Source: Abelmoschus esculentus
Taxonomy: Eukaryota > Streptophyta > Magnoliopsida > Malvales > Malvaceae
Assembly (NCBI GenBank): GCA_035048815.1
Contig: JAUCBN010000022.1
Location: 17,650,501 to 17,714,500 of the forward strand
DNA: 64,000 nt
Direction: 5' to 3'
The notes below the pieces were generated by a model. It had not been told where the DNA came from, searched no databases, and saw only the letters and a program-made list of their open reading frames with translations. The translations under genes and the position numbers were made by a program. Below, in pieces: positions 10,764 through 22,993 of this stretch. Position 1 is the stretch's first letter. The number at the start of each line of letters is the position of its first letter.

Positions 10764-13024
10764 GTATATTAAATAAAGAAGAAAACAAAAGCAAACTTTA
10801 TGTAATTATAATAAATAATAATATAATAAACATTAGTAATTAAAATCGTAGTGCAATGATGAAAACTTGAGAAATAGTATGGTGGAGAACCAAAATAATA
10901 TGCCAACGAGGGCTAAATTATGAGAAAATTTAAACTGGATGATAAAATTGAAAGGATACAAGCATTCGGGGACTAAAAGCATAATTTCTCCGCTTTTTCG
11001 GGTAACAGGCGGGTTCGAGTCTGGCTTTGGATCGGATCCGGGGCTCCAAGGAATAAAACGATGTCATTTTGGGCAAATACCCGGAACTTAAAATGACACC
11101 GTTTTGATATCGGCTTAAATACCCTTATTTTTCATAATGTTTCATTTGGTTTCTTCTCCAAGAAGGGAGAAATACAGAGCTTTCATAAGCTCTCTGTCTC
11201 CCTCAATATTCCGACGACTGTTGGGCTCACCGGTAGCCATGCTCTCTGCCATACACAGCCACCGACCACCACGTTGGTGACAGAAATGAAGAAAAGAAAC
11301 ACCTTTCCGGTTCCTTTTGGCACGACGAACTTGGATATGCTGTTAGATTTTCGAATAGGGGTGCAAACAAGCCTAGATCTAACAAATAAGTTTCGAATAT
11401 ATGATTTTTTAACCTTTTTCTTTGCTTTTTGTTTCGATTTCCGACTCTCTTTCTCTATAATAATTTTTTGCTCGAATACTTAGTTTCTATTTCTCTGTTT
11501 CAAATTCTTCTGGAGATGGGATTTGTGTTTCGAATATGTTTTTTTATTTATCCTCTCTCTCTAAACGATTACATCGGGTTTTATAACCCTTGATTACAAT
11601 TAAAATAAACACAAAATCTCTGTTTCCACCCACTTTTCAGATCTGATTTGTGTTTATTATTTTACAAGTGAAGGGCGGTGGCTGCAGACGAGTCGGGCAG
11701 TGGCCGTTTACGGGACTCAATAATATCGAGACACGTGGTAGTCACATGGATGAGGATGGAAGGAGATGATGGCGGCAGAGCATGTTTGTGATGACTATTA
11801 GGGTTTAGTTCAATATTAGGTTTAGGATTAGATTGGGTTATGATTCGGTTTGGGTTTGGTTGTTGGGCCTGACAAGGGGTGTAATGGGGAAATAGGTTAT
11901 TATATAGTTTTTTACCTAAAGACAACTTGTATTTTCAGACTCCTTAGACATCTTTAAGTGATTCGTTTCCAGATTTTTCTATGTAACTCTAAATCAAGTT
12001 CTGATTTTTCTCAAGCCTTCTAGACATATGGAATATTATTCTTACTAATTTTTAGCTTAAAATTCCAACTGTGCTATTCACGGTGGCCGTTTAAAGTCAC
12101 TATTCCAGAACAGAATATTCTTGACAACTTGAACCACCATTTACTAATTGCCTTATAATTTTCTCTACACAACTCTGAATGAGATTTCGTAAATTTTTAA
12201 TTAAACTAGATATATGGGACTATTATACTGCAAAATTTCAGCCCTTAATTCCCTCAAATTCGATCTAGGGAATTTTTCAAAGATGACTACCTGAAATTAC
12301 AATTTTTAGGCAAAATTGACTAACTTTCATTCCATGGCTTTAATTCATAACCCAAACATATTCTCATGATTTTCCAGTATCTTAGGAATAAGATTAACAT
12401 CACTTAATTCCTTTTTCATCAACTTAATCTCATGCAATTCTAATATTAAATCAATTAACACACATAGCATTTCCAAAATCCTAAACCCAAGCTTTCAAAT
12501 CCACCTTCTCATGCTTCTAACATCATAATCAAGTCATAGCTAACTTTAATTCAATTTCTAACAACCTAACCCAAAAGCATTTCAAAGAAGGAACTAGAAC
12601 ATTACCTTGTCTTCTTAGAAATAACCATTTTTATAGCTTTTTAGCTCCTTTAGCCTCTCGTGGCAATTAAGTTCACTCTCAATCTCACTAATTTGATGGG
12701 TAAAGGATAGAATGCTCAACAAATACGAAGCTTTTCTCTCCCTCTCTTTTCGCTTGTTCACGTTGAAATGAGAAAGGATAAAGGAATGGGCTGATTTTTT
12801 TTGCTCATTAATGGAGTGTAAAAGACCATTTTACCCTTTTAGTTATAACTAGACTTAGTTTATTAGGAAGGATAGTCTAGGGAATCCTAACATTTATCAT
12901 GCAACCTTCATCTTTCTCATGTAATTCAATTTGGTCCCTTTCTTTTAATCCAATTAACATGTGATTTAATTTAATTTATGAACTATTCGAATCATTCTTC
13001 TAAACCGGGTTTTAGGGTGTTAGA
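8323..13024. mobile_element. Large non-coding LTR-like element with 5-bp target duplication
   Basis: The left end is TGTAACACCCCTATCCCGG at 8323. The right end is CCGGGTTTTAGGGTGTTAGA, ending at 13024. The ends are imperfect inverted repeats of the TGTAACACCC...GGGTGTTACA type seen in many plant gypsy LTRs, with the final CA mutated to GA. TAAAC flanks it on both sides (8318-8322 and 13025-13029), a clear target-site duplication. No gag, protease, reverse transcriptase or integrase frame is visible in 4.7 kb. The simplest reading is a large solo LTR, possibly with a nested insertion, since 10357-11930 has a different character (it begins TGTAATCACC and holds promoter-like and leader-like sequence near 11090-11280). 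A Del/Tekay affiliation is likely but unproven. Confidence 0.7.
10733..10766. repeat. ATA/ATG trinucleotide microsatellite
   Basis: A run of AATAAT/AATGAT triplets, also present at 18076-18110 and 43020-43050 in the paralogous copies, with different repeat numbers. Confidence 0.8.
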
Positions 13025-13138
13025 TAAACTTTGATGGTAACATTAAAACTTTTTGATATTTTATTATTAACTAATCGAATTATCTTAAAATAAAATTATA
13101 TTAACTTTTTGGTCAAAAGATATGGGTATGGGCCTATG

Positions 13139-13290
13139 GGGTGAATCCAACCTGGTCGGACCAATTTTGGTAAGTGACCAGCTTTAAGGTGTCATCTGTG
13201 GCATTGTAAACGAGACAAATTGTTATAGCTTCTCCGTCATTGACTGTTTTCTCCGTGAGTTTCTTCACTTGTTGACGAACCATCACAGCT
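13139..13290 (-). pseudogene. JIP23-like gene fragment (exon 1 piece)
   Basis: Read on the minus strand, the sequence gives QQVKKLTEKTVNDGEAIT, then ICLVYNATDDTLKLVTYQNW and SDQVGFTP followed by a stop. This aligns with the first exon of the copy at 33739-34376 (TICSIHNATGDILTLVTYQD, WSGQVGSMPY). It covers only about 50 codons and stops where the PYPPII segment should begin. It lacks exon 2 entirely. It is a dead fragment of the 23 kDa jasmonate-induced protein family. Its right flank (13318-14375) also matches the right flank of the better copy, so both derive from one duplicated locus. Confidence 0.7.
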
Positions 13291-13317
13291 TTAAGGTGTC
13301 ATCTTTGACTGTTTAAG

Positions 13318-13760
13318 GTTTAGAGTTTGAGATTCTAAGTTAAGGGTTGTGGTTAGGGTTTAGGGAGCTAGGAGTATGATGTATTTTTTAGGGTGTAGGG
13401 TTTAAGATTTAAGATATAGAAAATAAGAGTTGGGGTTTAAAATTTAATTTTTTAGAAAATTTTTAAAGGAGACATGAAAATGAGGTAGAAGATTTCTACT
13501 CGCCAAGCAAGGACCTCTAATTCACATTCGGAGCAAAAATCCACTGCCTCTTTATCATGGATCTTTCTATGCCTCCTTTAAAATTTTTTTAAAAATTTGA
13601 ATTTTCAACCTTAACCCTTATTTTTTAATCCTAAACCTACACCCTAAAAATATACCTTACCTCTAATTCCTTAAATCCTAACCTTAATCCCTAAACCTTA
13701 AATCCTCTAATTTGAAGTAGAGACGCGAATGGATGCATAAAAAAGAGACATACGACTTCC
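13318..13760. repeat. Foldback (palindromic) element beside JIP23-like fragment
   Basis: The left arm (gtagggtttaagatttaag type) and the right arm (aaatcctaaccttaatccc type) are inverted copies around a centre near 13500. The same structure sits at 34388-34890. It looks like a MITE-type foldback with no coding capacity. Confidence 0.6.
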
Positions 13761-15854
13761 ACCTCACATTTGTCAGCCAGTATTGCTTTCTTTCATGTGG
13801 GAAAATAATAAAAAATCTTACAACCAAAAAGAATGTTGGAAACGGCACCACTTGCTTTTAAATTACTAGGGTGTACATCCTCTGTTTTTTTATTATATCT
13901 TTTTTAGTATTTTACTTTAAATTAATGGTTTAGGTTTAAGATTAGTGTTTAAATTAAAGATTGTGATTAGAGTTTAAGAAATTAGGGGTATGATATATAT
14001 TTTTAAGGTTTAGAGTTTAAGATATAAAAAATTAAGATTAAAGTTTAAAATTTAATTCTTTTTAGTTGAGGCACGAAAGGAAGCTTGGTTAAGGACGGAA
14101 GATTTCTACTCAAATTATACTCTCCGACTCTTATCTCATATATAATTTTAAGTTTAACAACAAACAAGTTATTTTTCTTTTAGAAAGTATAATCAAGAAG
14201 TAAAAATCAACTAACCTATCATTAAAAAAATAAAGGTTGAGGTTTAAGATTATGATTTAAGGTTAAAATTTAAGATTAGAGTTTATAGTATTAGGTGAAA
14301 GGTATTACTTTATAATTAAGCGTAAATATTATTATAAAATAAATAATTGTTAGATAATAGAATGTCTAAATTTTGATAATGCGTTATATTATACTTATAT
14401 ACTCAAACTCGAATTATCTGTATAAATTATATCATCTTTTATTATTGAAGTAACTCTATAAATTCAGTATGTTGTTTTAATGTTTTAAAGATTATTTAGT
14501 AAAAATAATTTAACTTTAAAATATAACAAAATAAAATATTAAACACGTAAAACATAAATTATTGTATCTACTTTATTTCTCATCTGAATCACAGTCATAC
14601 TTTACTTAAAATAATATTAAAAATATTAATATTATTTTTTTTCTTTTTAAAAATATTAATAAATTAATAAAAATATATTTAAATTTTTTAAAATTTAAAA
14701 ATATATAATATAAAATAAAATTAATTTAGATTTAAATTTAATTTTATATACAAATATTAAGAAATCTATATAAAAATAAAATTTAAAATTTAAAAAATAT
14801 ATAAATAAAATTAGTTAGGTCAGATAACCGGTAACTAAAAAACTGATCCAATTATTTTCGGGTCAAATAATTTTTTTCCGAAAATTACTTGATATTTTTA
14901 TTTTGGATAATTGAATAATTAAATCGAATCAATCATATGTGAATACGTACCGTAATGTAAGATGTGTGGTTGATTAAGTGTTCACGTTTTTATTACTTTC
15001 CAAATTCCATGAGAAAGAAACAAAAAGTGGTCCGGCAGATGTGAAGGAGAAAATTAAACCGTACAGGGTATACTAAAATTATAATCCTATTTTAATTTGA
15101 TTTTAAAATTTTAATAAAAAAATTAAATAATTATATATATTGTTATAAATAAACTAGGGTAGGATTACTTTAAACTTTAACATGATCTAACTCATTTTTT
15201 TAAAAATCCTTTTATAATACGATCTAAAAATTAAAAATTAAAAAAATTAACTTGGTTCCGAACATTCTTAGACAATATCTTATCTAGGAGCGCTTAACGA
15301 GTTGAGCAGTGTATTTATGGACCATTGCTTTAATAAATATAAATATTTTTAGTAATTAATTTAAAATTATTTCATTAAAAAATAAATATAAATAAAAATT
15401 ATTAATTTATAAATTGTTACTTTAATACACTAGTTTAGTGTATTTATGGACCATTACTTTCGAATTTAGACTTTGAAAGTGTTTTATACACTTTTTTTTA
15501 TATTTTTGGTTAAATTTATTAATTTATATTAATATTAAGCTCATATAGTATTATTAAATTTTACTTTTAGTAACAAATAAGGTAAGATTTCTAGTGAGTT
15601 TAACGAGTAACGAGTCTCGTTTAACGAGCAACGAGTCGAGTTAAACAACAAAATATTTTAATGAGCACAAGTCAAAAAAAAATACTAACATAAATGGATA
15701 CAAGATACAAAAATAATAATTTATACCATTTGTGTAACAACCCTCTCTTTAATTTTAAGATAATGTTATAAGTATATGGTTTAGATTTAAAAATATGATG
15801 GTAAAAAATAGTGGGAAATGGTTGAAAAAAAAGGTGGGTCGATAAAAATTATTT
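13761..15854. repeat. AT-rich duplicated blocks, no gene
   Basis: 13761-14375 matches 34891-35460; 14380-14945 matches 59150-59725; 15250-15854 matches 59970-60685. A short module at 14957-15055 (agatgtgtggttgat...) is one of seven copies in the window. No coding sequence with family features was seen. Confidence 0.65.
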
Positions 15855-15941
15855 GGGTAAACTACACGGATAGTCACCATACTATGGGGTTAGTATCGAT
15901 CTGACCACAATGTAAATGTAAATGTAAATGTAAAATCTAGA

Positions 15942-16014
15942 CTTTTGTATCCAATGAGAATCAAACCTGGGTATTCAGGATGAAAATCCCATGAGTCAAC
16001 CACTAGACCAAGAG
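15942..16014 (-). other. tRNA-like module in the left arm of the MULE
   Basis: On the minus strand the segment reads CTTGGTCTAGTGGTTGACTC, then GGGATTTTCATCC and CCCAGGTTTGATTC, which resembles a pol III A box, an anticodon arm with TTC in the loop, and a B box. The layout is similar to tRNA-Glu/Asp, but the acceptor stem is not paired, so it is a tRNA-derived relic rather than a tRNA gene. The same module is at 61011-61080. Confidence 0.45.
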
Positions 16015-16809
16015 TAACTTTAAAATATAAAGCACCAGTACATGTATATATTTATGGTTCATTTACCTTTAAGATATAAATTATGTTATACAAAGCCCTA
16101 TAACAAATATACATGGAATAATGTTTTCTATATATTTAGATTTAAAATATTCGAATAAAATATTTGAATTTTAAATTTCGAGTAAAAAATGGCATATTCA
16201 ATAAAATATTCAAATAATAAATATAAGAATAAAAATATTTGTATAATAAATATTCAAATAAAAATCATAAATATTCAAATATTTGGATTTAAAAATATTC
16301 GAATAAAAAAATTTATATATTTAAATAAAAATATTCATATAATAAATATTCGAATAAAAATATTCTAATACTTATGATTTTTATTCTTATATTCTAATAC
16401 TTATGATTTTATTCGAATAATTTTTATTTAAAAATACGAATAAAAATCATAAGTTTTCGAATATTTTTATTTGAATATACAATTTTTTTATTTGAAGATT
16501 TAAAATTCAAATATTTATTCGAATATTTTTAAATCCAATTATTCAAATAAAATTATAAAATTTCGAATATTTATTATACAAATATTTTATTCATATATTT
16601 ATTATTGAATATATGGATTTTTTATTCAAATATTTAAAATTCAAATATTTTATTCTAATATTTTTAAATCAAAATATATAGAAAATATTTTTAATTAATA
16701 TTTTAATTAAATTAAAAAGATAAATATAATATTTTATGTGGAATTAATATAATACATATAAAAAACTGTATTCAATATCTATAGGTTATGAAAACTTGAA
16801 TCTTAACAA

Positions 16810-16868
16810 TCATCTTGGTTCATTGGTTTGGGTGTTGCCAATTCATACTCAAGGTTATGGGTTTAACA
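16810..16868 (+). other. tRNA-like module in the right arm of the MULE
   Basis: The plus strand shows CTTGGTTCATTGGTTTGGGT (A-box like) and GGTTATGGGTTTAACAACC (weak B-box like). It is the inverted counterpart of the module at 15942-16014, as expected for a foldback element. The second complete MULE copy keeps only its 3' half, near 61826-61850. Confidence 0.35.
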
Positions 16869-17112
16869 ACCGTTGAAAGCATGTTATGGTTTTTTTTTTC
16901 TTTCTTTAATCTGGTGGTGACCACCTAATTAAATAATATTTTTATTTTATTATAATAAAACTAGGATTAAATTTAAAAAATGTATGAATAATAGGGAGTA
17001 AATGTGTAATTATTCTATTTTAATTTTAACGGCCACATCATCAGTCCGTTTGGTTTTAACGGTCGGTGGCTATTTTAATACCAAATTAATAGTTTACTGG
17101 TGTATTTGATTC

Positions 17113-19883
17113 TTTCAAAGACATACCAACAAACATGCATTAAACCAATTCATGCAAACAAGCATAGCAATATTCTTGGCATTTTCTAACATCCAATTTG
17201 ACATGGCAACAAGCAAGTTTAGCAAACAATTTACTCCTACCTCCCATGATTTAGTCAAGTGATTAATTAGTCAAGTTTCATGGTAATTCATACATAAAAG
17301 AGGTGGTTGGGACTTAGTTTCCAACCCTAAGTTAACCACACTCACTAAGTCTCTAAGCTATCAAGCATTGAGGATGGAGATCCCTTTTCCCTTCTTCCTT
17401 GCAAGGTCCAATTCTTTCTCCTTCTCACGATCTACTTCGTTCGATTTCTCTAATAACCATACACACATAATCATTCATTAGAGTGCATTAAAACCACTTA
17501 ATTCAAGTGTTCATATGCATAACAAATACAAGATTTAAATCTGTCCTACACTAGATAATTTATTGATCCTTTACTAAAAATTGTGTATCTTTTAATCCGT
17601 ACATCGGATTTTCAATTACTTTATACCGTTGGAAAGCTAATGAAATAATCTATTTAACCATAATATGCTTGCATTTTATTACTAAGCCATTTAATACAGT
17701 TTGTAATCACCAAAATTCGTCCGGGGAGTCGCCACCAATCAGTTTTTACGGTGCGATTGGAACACCAAATTTACGTCAACGAACCAGAGCTGGATCCGAG
17801 AGTCTGTTACGCGTAGGGAAGGGTGAGCACCCCTACAACGCCCAAAATTGGCACCTATCGGCTACAAAATATTTTATATGAACGAAAATAAAAATCCGAT
17901 ATAATTTAAAAACATGATCCCATTTTAATTTAGAAAATAGTTTAATAATAATTAATAACATTAACAATTAAAGTAGTATTATAAATATAATAAAAATACT
18001 AATACCGATTATAACGAAAATTTTGGTGCGGAAAAAAATTATTATACTACTACTAATATTGTAATAGAAATAATATAATAATGATAATGATAATAATAAT
18101 AATAAGTATATTAAATAAAGAAGAAAAAAAAGCAAACTTTATGTAATTATAATAAATAATAATATAATAAACATTTGTAATTAAAATCATAGTGCAATGA
18201 TGAAAACTTGAGAAATAGTATGCTGGACAACCAAAATAATATGCCAACGAGGGATAAATTATGAGAAAATTAAAACTGGAAGATAAAATTGAAAGGATAG
18301 AAGCATTCGGGGACTGAAAGCATAATTTCCTCGTTTTTCGGGTAACAGGCGGGTTCGAGTCTGGCTTTGGATCGAATCTGGGGCTCCAAGGAATAAAACG
18401 ATGTCGTTTTGGGCAAATAACCCGGAACTTAAAATGACACCGTTTTGATATCGACTTAAATACCCTTATTTTTCATAATGCTTCATTTGGTTTCTTCTCC
18501 AAGAAGGGAGAAATACAGAGCTTTCATAAGCTCTCTGTCTCCCTCAATATTCCGGCGACTGTTGGGCTCACCGGTAGCCATGCTCGCTGCCATACACAGC
18601 CGCCGGCCACCGCGTTGGTGACGGAAATGAAGAAAAGAAACACCTTTCCGGTTCCTTTTGGCACGACGAACTTGGATATGCTGTTAGATTTTCGAATAGG
18701 GGTGCAAACAAGCCTAGATCTAACAAATAAGTTTCGAATATATGATTTTTTTTACCTTTTTCTTTGCTTTTTGTTTCGATTTCCGACTCTCTTTCTCTAT
18801 AATAATTTTTTGCTCGAATACTTAGTTTCTATTTCTCTGTTTCAAATGCTTCTGGAGATGGGATTTTTGTTTCGAATATGTTTTTTTATTGATTCTCTCT
18901 CTCTAAACGATTACATCGGGTTTTATAACCCTTGATTACAATTAAAATAAACACAAAATCTCTGTTTCCACCCGCTTTTCAGATCTGATTTGTTTTTATT
19001 ATTTTACAAGTGAAGGGCGGTGGCTGCAGACGAGTCGGGCGGTGGCCGTTTACGGGACTCAATAATATCGAGACACGTGGCAGTCACATGGATGAGGATG
19101 GAAGGAGAAAATGGCGGCAGAGCATGTTTGTGATGGCTATTAGGGTTTAGTTCAATATTAGGTTTAGGATTAGATTGGGTTATGATTCAGTTTAGGTTTG
19201 GTTGTTGGGCCTGACAAGGGGTGTAATGTGGAAATAGGTTATTATATAGTTTTTTACCTAAAGACAACTTGTATTTTCGGATTGCTTAGACATCTTTAAG
19301 TGATTCGTTTCCAGATTTTTCTATGTAACTCTAAATCAAGTTCTGATTTTTCTCAAGCCTTCTAGACATATGGAATATTATTCTTACTAATTTTCAGCTT
19401 AAAATTCGAATTGTGCTATTCACGGTGGCCGTTTAAAGTCACTGTTCCAGAACAAAATATTCTTGACAGCTTGAACCACCATTTACTAATTGCCTTATAA
19501 TTTTCTCTACATAACTCTGAATGAGATTCCATAAATTTTTAATTAAACTAGATATATGGGACAATCATACTGCAAAATTTCAGCCCTTAATTCCATCAAA
19601 TTCGATCTAGGGAATTTTTCAAAGATGACTACCTGAAATTACAATTTTTAGGCAAAATTGACTAACTTTCATTCCGTGGCTTTAATTCATAACCCAAACA
19701 TATTCTCATGATTTTCCAGTAACTTAGGAATAAGATTAACATCACTTAATTCCTTTTTCATCAACTTAATCTCATGCAATTCTAATGTTAAATCAATTAA
19801 CAAACATAGTATTTCCAAAATCCTAAACCCAAGCTTTCAAATCCGCCTTTTCATGCTTCTAACATCATAATCAAGTCATAACT
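17113..19883. repeat. Third copy of the internal part of the 4.7-kb LTR-like element
   Basis: This matches 9757-12553 almost base for base, including the leader-like stretch (18500-18650) and the microsatellite. Both ends are internal to the parent element, and neither shows a target duplication. It therefore arrived by DNA duplication or template switching, not by transposition of this piece. Confidence 0.8.
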
Positions 19884-20190
19884 AACATTATGTAAAATGT
19901 ATAATGATTTTTTGCCATATTTATTATCAGTAGATCTATATTCTATGAACTTTGATCCATTTCCATATATTTTCCTGCTATATTTTTTGTTTCAAGAAAT
20001 TTGATGCTATACCTCTACATGTATAGTTTAAATTTATATTCAAATTATATCGTTTATTTGAATAAATATTTTATTTAGGGTTATATTTTGATATGGTACG
20101 TGCCAAAGATTATACAATCCTTAAAATATAACCCTAAATCCTAAACCAAACACTTAAATCTAAACCTAAATCCTAATACAAATTTAACAA
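19884..20190. other. Repeat fragment and AT-rich sequence, no gene
   Basis: 19888-20022 matches 50812-50928 (gtaaaatgtataatgattt...). The remainder holds CTAAATCC-type simple motifs, as around 5480-5520. Confidence 0.6.
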
Positions 20191-20195
20191 GTTGT

Positions 20196-21186
20196 TATTG
20201 GACAATAGGTGGTTAATCCAAGAAAATAATAATAAAATAAAAGAATCTAAATTATTATTATTTAAACGAACAATAAAAACAAAAACCATAATAAATAAGT
20301 TTCGATCAAACCGAGTTTGCTTTTGATAAATCGAAATCATGTTGAGGCCTACACAATTGCAGTTTCCTTAAGACAGATTTTCTATCACTCCGATGGTGCT
20401 GAGTTTGTTGGTAGTCTGTCTCCCAAGATACAACAACAAGAAGAACTCCGAACAGTAGCACTTCTATCGAGTTCTCGAACTGTTCTTGCCTTCGCCAGTT
20501 ACCAGAATAAAAAGCAGGAGAGAAAACACGTTTTGAGAGATGTGAGATGTTTTTGATATGTTTAAAACTGAGAAATCAACCTCATATTTATAGTGGAAAT
20601 TAGGGCAACAGTGAGCAGACTTTCCCGAATTAAGATCCGAAAAATCCAGGATTAATTGTCAATTATCTGGTATTTAATTCAAATTAAATACCATAATTAA
20701 CAATTACTTCTCTAATTATCCAGAGCAGTCAACTGCTAATTAATTCAAATTTAATTCTGAATTAAAACTCTTTTCTGGATATTTAAAAAAAATAAATTAA
20801 GGAAATATTATTCACAACGGGTAAAATATTCGCAAGCCCAAAAAAAGCCTAATCGGTCCGGACATTTGCTTCGCCCATGTCATACACCCCAGCCAAGAGT
20901 TAAGTCATTCAATGACAATTATGTGGGTAAGTGTATATAAACACTTCCCACTTCATTTATCTCATCAATATGGGATAATAGGGCTTCTCATTCCTTACTT
21001 TATTTCAACCTTCTTACTTTGAGCATCAATTTCTCATTCATCACTCAACAATATTGAGCATATGAGCTACCGTTGTAAAGATCTCACAGAGTAGAATAGG
21101 AATCAATAATTTCCTTATTCGAATCATCATCTTTACACTTCCAAAAAATGCTTCAAAGATGGTCATTTGCTCACTATTTTCCAACA
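20196..21186 (-). mobile_element. Solo LTR, Copia-like, 5-bp target duplication GTTGT
   Basis: On the minus strand the element starts TGTTGGAAAATAGTGAGC at 21186 and ends CTATTGTCCAATA at 20196. The terminal inverted repeat TGTTGG/CCAACA has one C-to-T change at the 3' end. GTTGT flanks both sides (20191-20195 and 21187-21191). A TATA box in the minus orientation (CTATAAATATGAGG, near 20585) sits where the U3-R border of a 991-bp LTR would be. The plus-strand open frame at 20317-20556 lies in the U5 part and is chance. There is no internal retrotransposon domain, so this is a solo LTR. The Copia assignment rests on the TGTTGG...CCAACA ends and size. Confidence 0.75.
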
Positions 21187-21229
21187 GTTGTGTCTGATTT
21201 GCTTCACGAAGCACATATTTGAATAGTTT

Positions 21230-21590
21230 GTTTTGTATTATCTAAAAAAATAAAAACATAATACAAATAAAGACAAATATATACATCAAGAATACAAATA
21301 AAGACAAATATATATACATCAAGATGTGTGGTTAATAATGTTTTCACGTTTCTATTACTTCCCATGATAAGGAAACAAAAAGTGGTCCAGTTAGTATTTA
21401 ATAAGGACAAATATATATAAAACAAATAAAATGCATAAATAAAAACATAGAACAAATAAATACAAATATATATACATCAAGAATAAAAATAAAGACAAAT
21501 ATATACATCAAGATGTGTGGTTGATTTTGTTTTCACGTTTTTATTAAACCTTACTGAGGCTAGACATTACTGATATTTGTTTTAAAGTAA
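21230..21590. repeat. Tandem ~185-bp repeat, two units
   Basis: Each unit contains agacaaatatatacatcaag followed by atgtgtggtt and a conserved ttttcacgttt segment (unit starts near 21275 and 21485). The same tandem pair is at 32756-33060, and single modules lie at 14957, 23515 and 37486. Confidence 0.65.
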
Positions 21591-22055
21591 ACTCTCTCAA
21601 TTATTTTATAACATCTTCTTACAATAGATCATATTCGACAATCATTTCAATTTTTTGGTTGAGTGAGTTATTTATAATAGTTTTTTAATTAAAGAAATGA
21701 TTTTTATCCTGAAAATGTGTTTTTTTATAAATGCTACTGAATTTTTATTAAATCTACAAAAAATTATCATTACATCGCAGTAAAGAAATAAAATAATTGG
21801 ATTAAAAAATCCAAAAAATCTTGCAACCCCAAAAAAAAGAAAAATAAAAATTTCTATAGAGATAAACATACTAATAAAATTCAGAAGCTTCCTGAATCTC
21901 CTTGTTTCTATCCAAACGAGACACATAAAGAAGGAAGGAATTGTAGGCTTTTCAAATTGTCTTGCAAAAAAGTATCGGTACCCAAGATTGATTTCATCGA
22001 CAAACATAAATCATAAATTAGCGTCGATTGAATCTCTATACGAATAACAATTGGG

Positions 22056-22993
22056 GTCTATTTGTTTCAATGAAAACTGTTTCTCAAAAATGAATTCTGG
22101 AAAATGAACTACCTTTTTTTAGAAAACTAATTACAGAAATCATTTTCATGTGTTTGGATGAAATTGTGTAAATCATTTTTCGATGTTTGGTAAATTTTAC
22201 TGAAAAAAATTTAAAAAATTATTTTTAATGAAACAAACAAGATTTTACATTAAAAATTTATTTATTTTATTGAGTTATTTTTATTATTTTAAAAATTATG
22301 TTTTATAAAGAATTACACTAATATATATCTAGCCTAATAATCAATAATAATTTATAAAGATTTATGTCGATGTAAGTCTATATAATTTTTTCCTTCGTCC
22401 AAATTCCCTCACATGAATTAGGGCATTGAACAAAATCTGGACAGAAAATGCACCCCAAACTTATTAGTAGTGTTGTATCAAATTGTTGACAAAGTAAAAA
22501 AAAAATCAATTTTATGGCTCATTTTCTAAACAAATATTCTTAGATATTGATCTTATTTTAAAATTTCAAAAACATTAAAAAGAAAATTTAAAATAAAATC
22601 CATTATAATTAGAAAGAAATATTAAAATATAAAATAAATTAAAACAATGAATTACATTTAGGAAGGCAAACAAATTAAAATATAAATATAAATATAAATA
22701 AATATTAAAATATAAATAAATATTAAAATATTAGAATAAAAATAAATAAATTAAAATATAATTAGAATGAAATATTAAAATATAAATAAATTAGAATATT
22801 TTTCATTTGTAGAAAGAACAAAAGAGAGGAAAAAACTTACCAAGAATGAATGGGTAAGTCATTTTACATAGAAACAAGTTTTTTTTCATTAACTGTAATT
22901 GATTTTCCTTTGACTTTTTAATTTTCCACGAACCAAATAACGGAAAGTTAGAAAAATGTTTTCCGTAAAACCATTTACACAAAACAAACAGAT
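22056..22993. mobile_element. MITE-like element with imperfect terminal inverted repeats
   Basis: The left end is GTCTATTTGTTTC and the right end, inverted, is ATCTGTTTGTTTTGTG; in the copy at 35905-36848 they are GTCTGTTTGTTTC and GTCTGTTGTTTCG. Subterminal words GGAAAATG and GGAAAACATTTT are inverted. The content is AT-rich with no transposase. This layout resembles hAT-type MITEs of plants, but I could not define an 8-bp target duplication, so the class is uncertain. Confidence 0.4.

Larger units (their letters stand above)
15855..17112. mobile_element. Mutator-like foldback element, right end truncated
   Basis: It starts GGGTAAACTACACGGATAGT directly after AAATTATTT (15846-15854), exactly as in the complete copy at 60686-62216. 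The interior is the same AT-rich palindrome made of ATTCGAATA-type words. The right arm runs to about 17112, where a copy of the 9757-12553 repeat has replaced the last part of the terminal repeat, so the right target duplication is missing. No transposase gene is present; it is a non-autonomous element. Confidence 0.75.

Noticed and set aside
11274..11483. Plus-strand frame also seen at 18615-18935
   Set aside because: The two copies diverge in length by a frameshift in a T run. It lies in leader-like non-coding sequence.
10357..11598. Nested element bounded by TGTAATCA and TGATTACA
   Set aside because: The ends look inverted but the flanking bases do not form a matching target duplication in any of the three copies.
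20317..20556. 79-residue plus-strand frame
   Set aside because: It lies antisense in the U5 part of a solo LTR bounded by GTTGT.
22321..22800. Satellite or centromeric repeat
   Set aside because: AT-rich words do not form a regular long-period tandem array.
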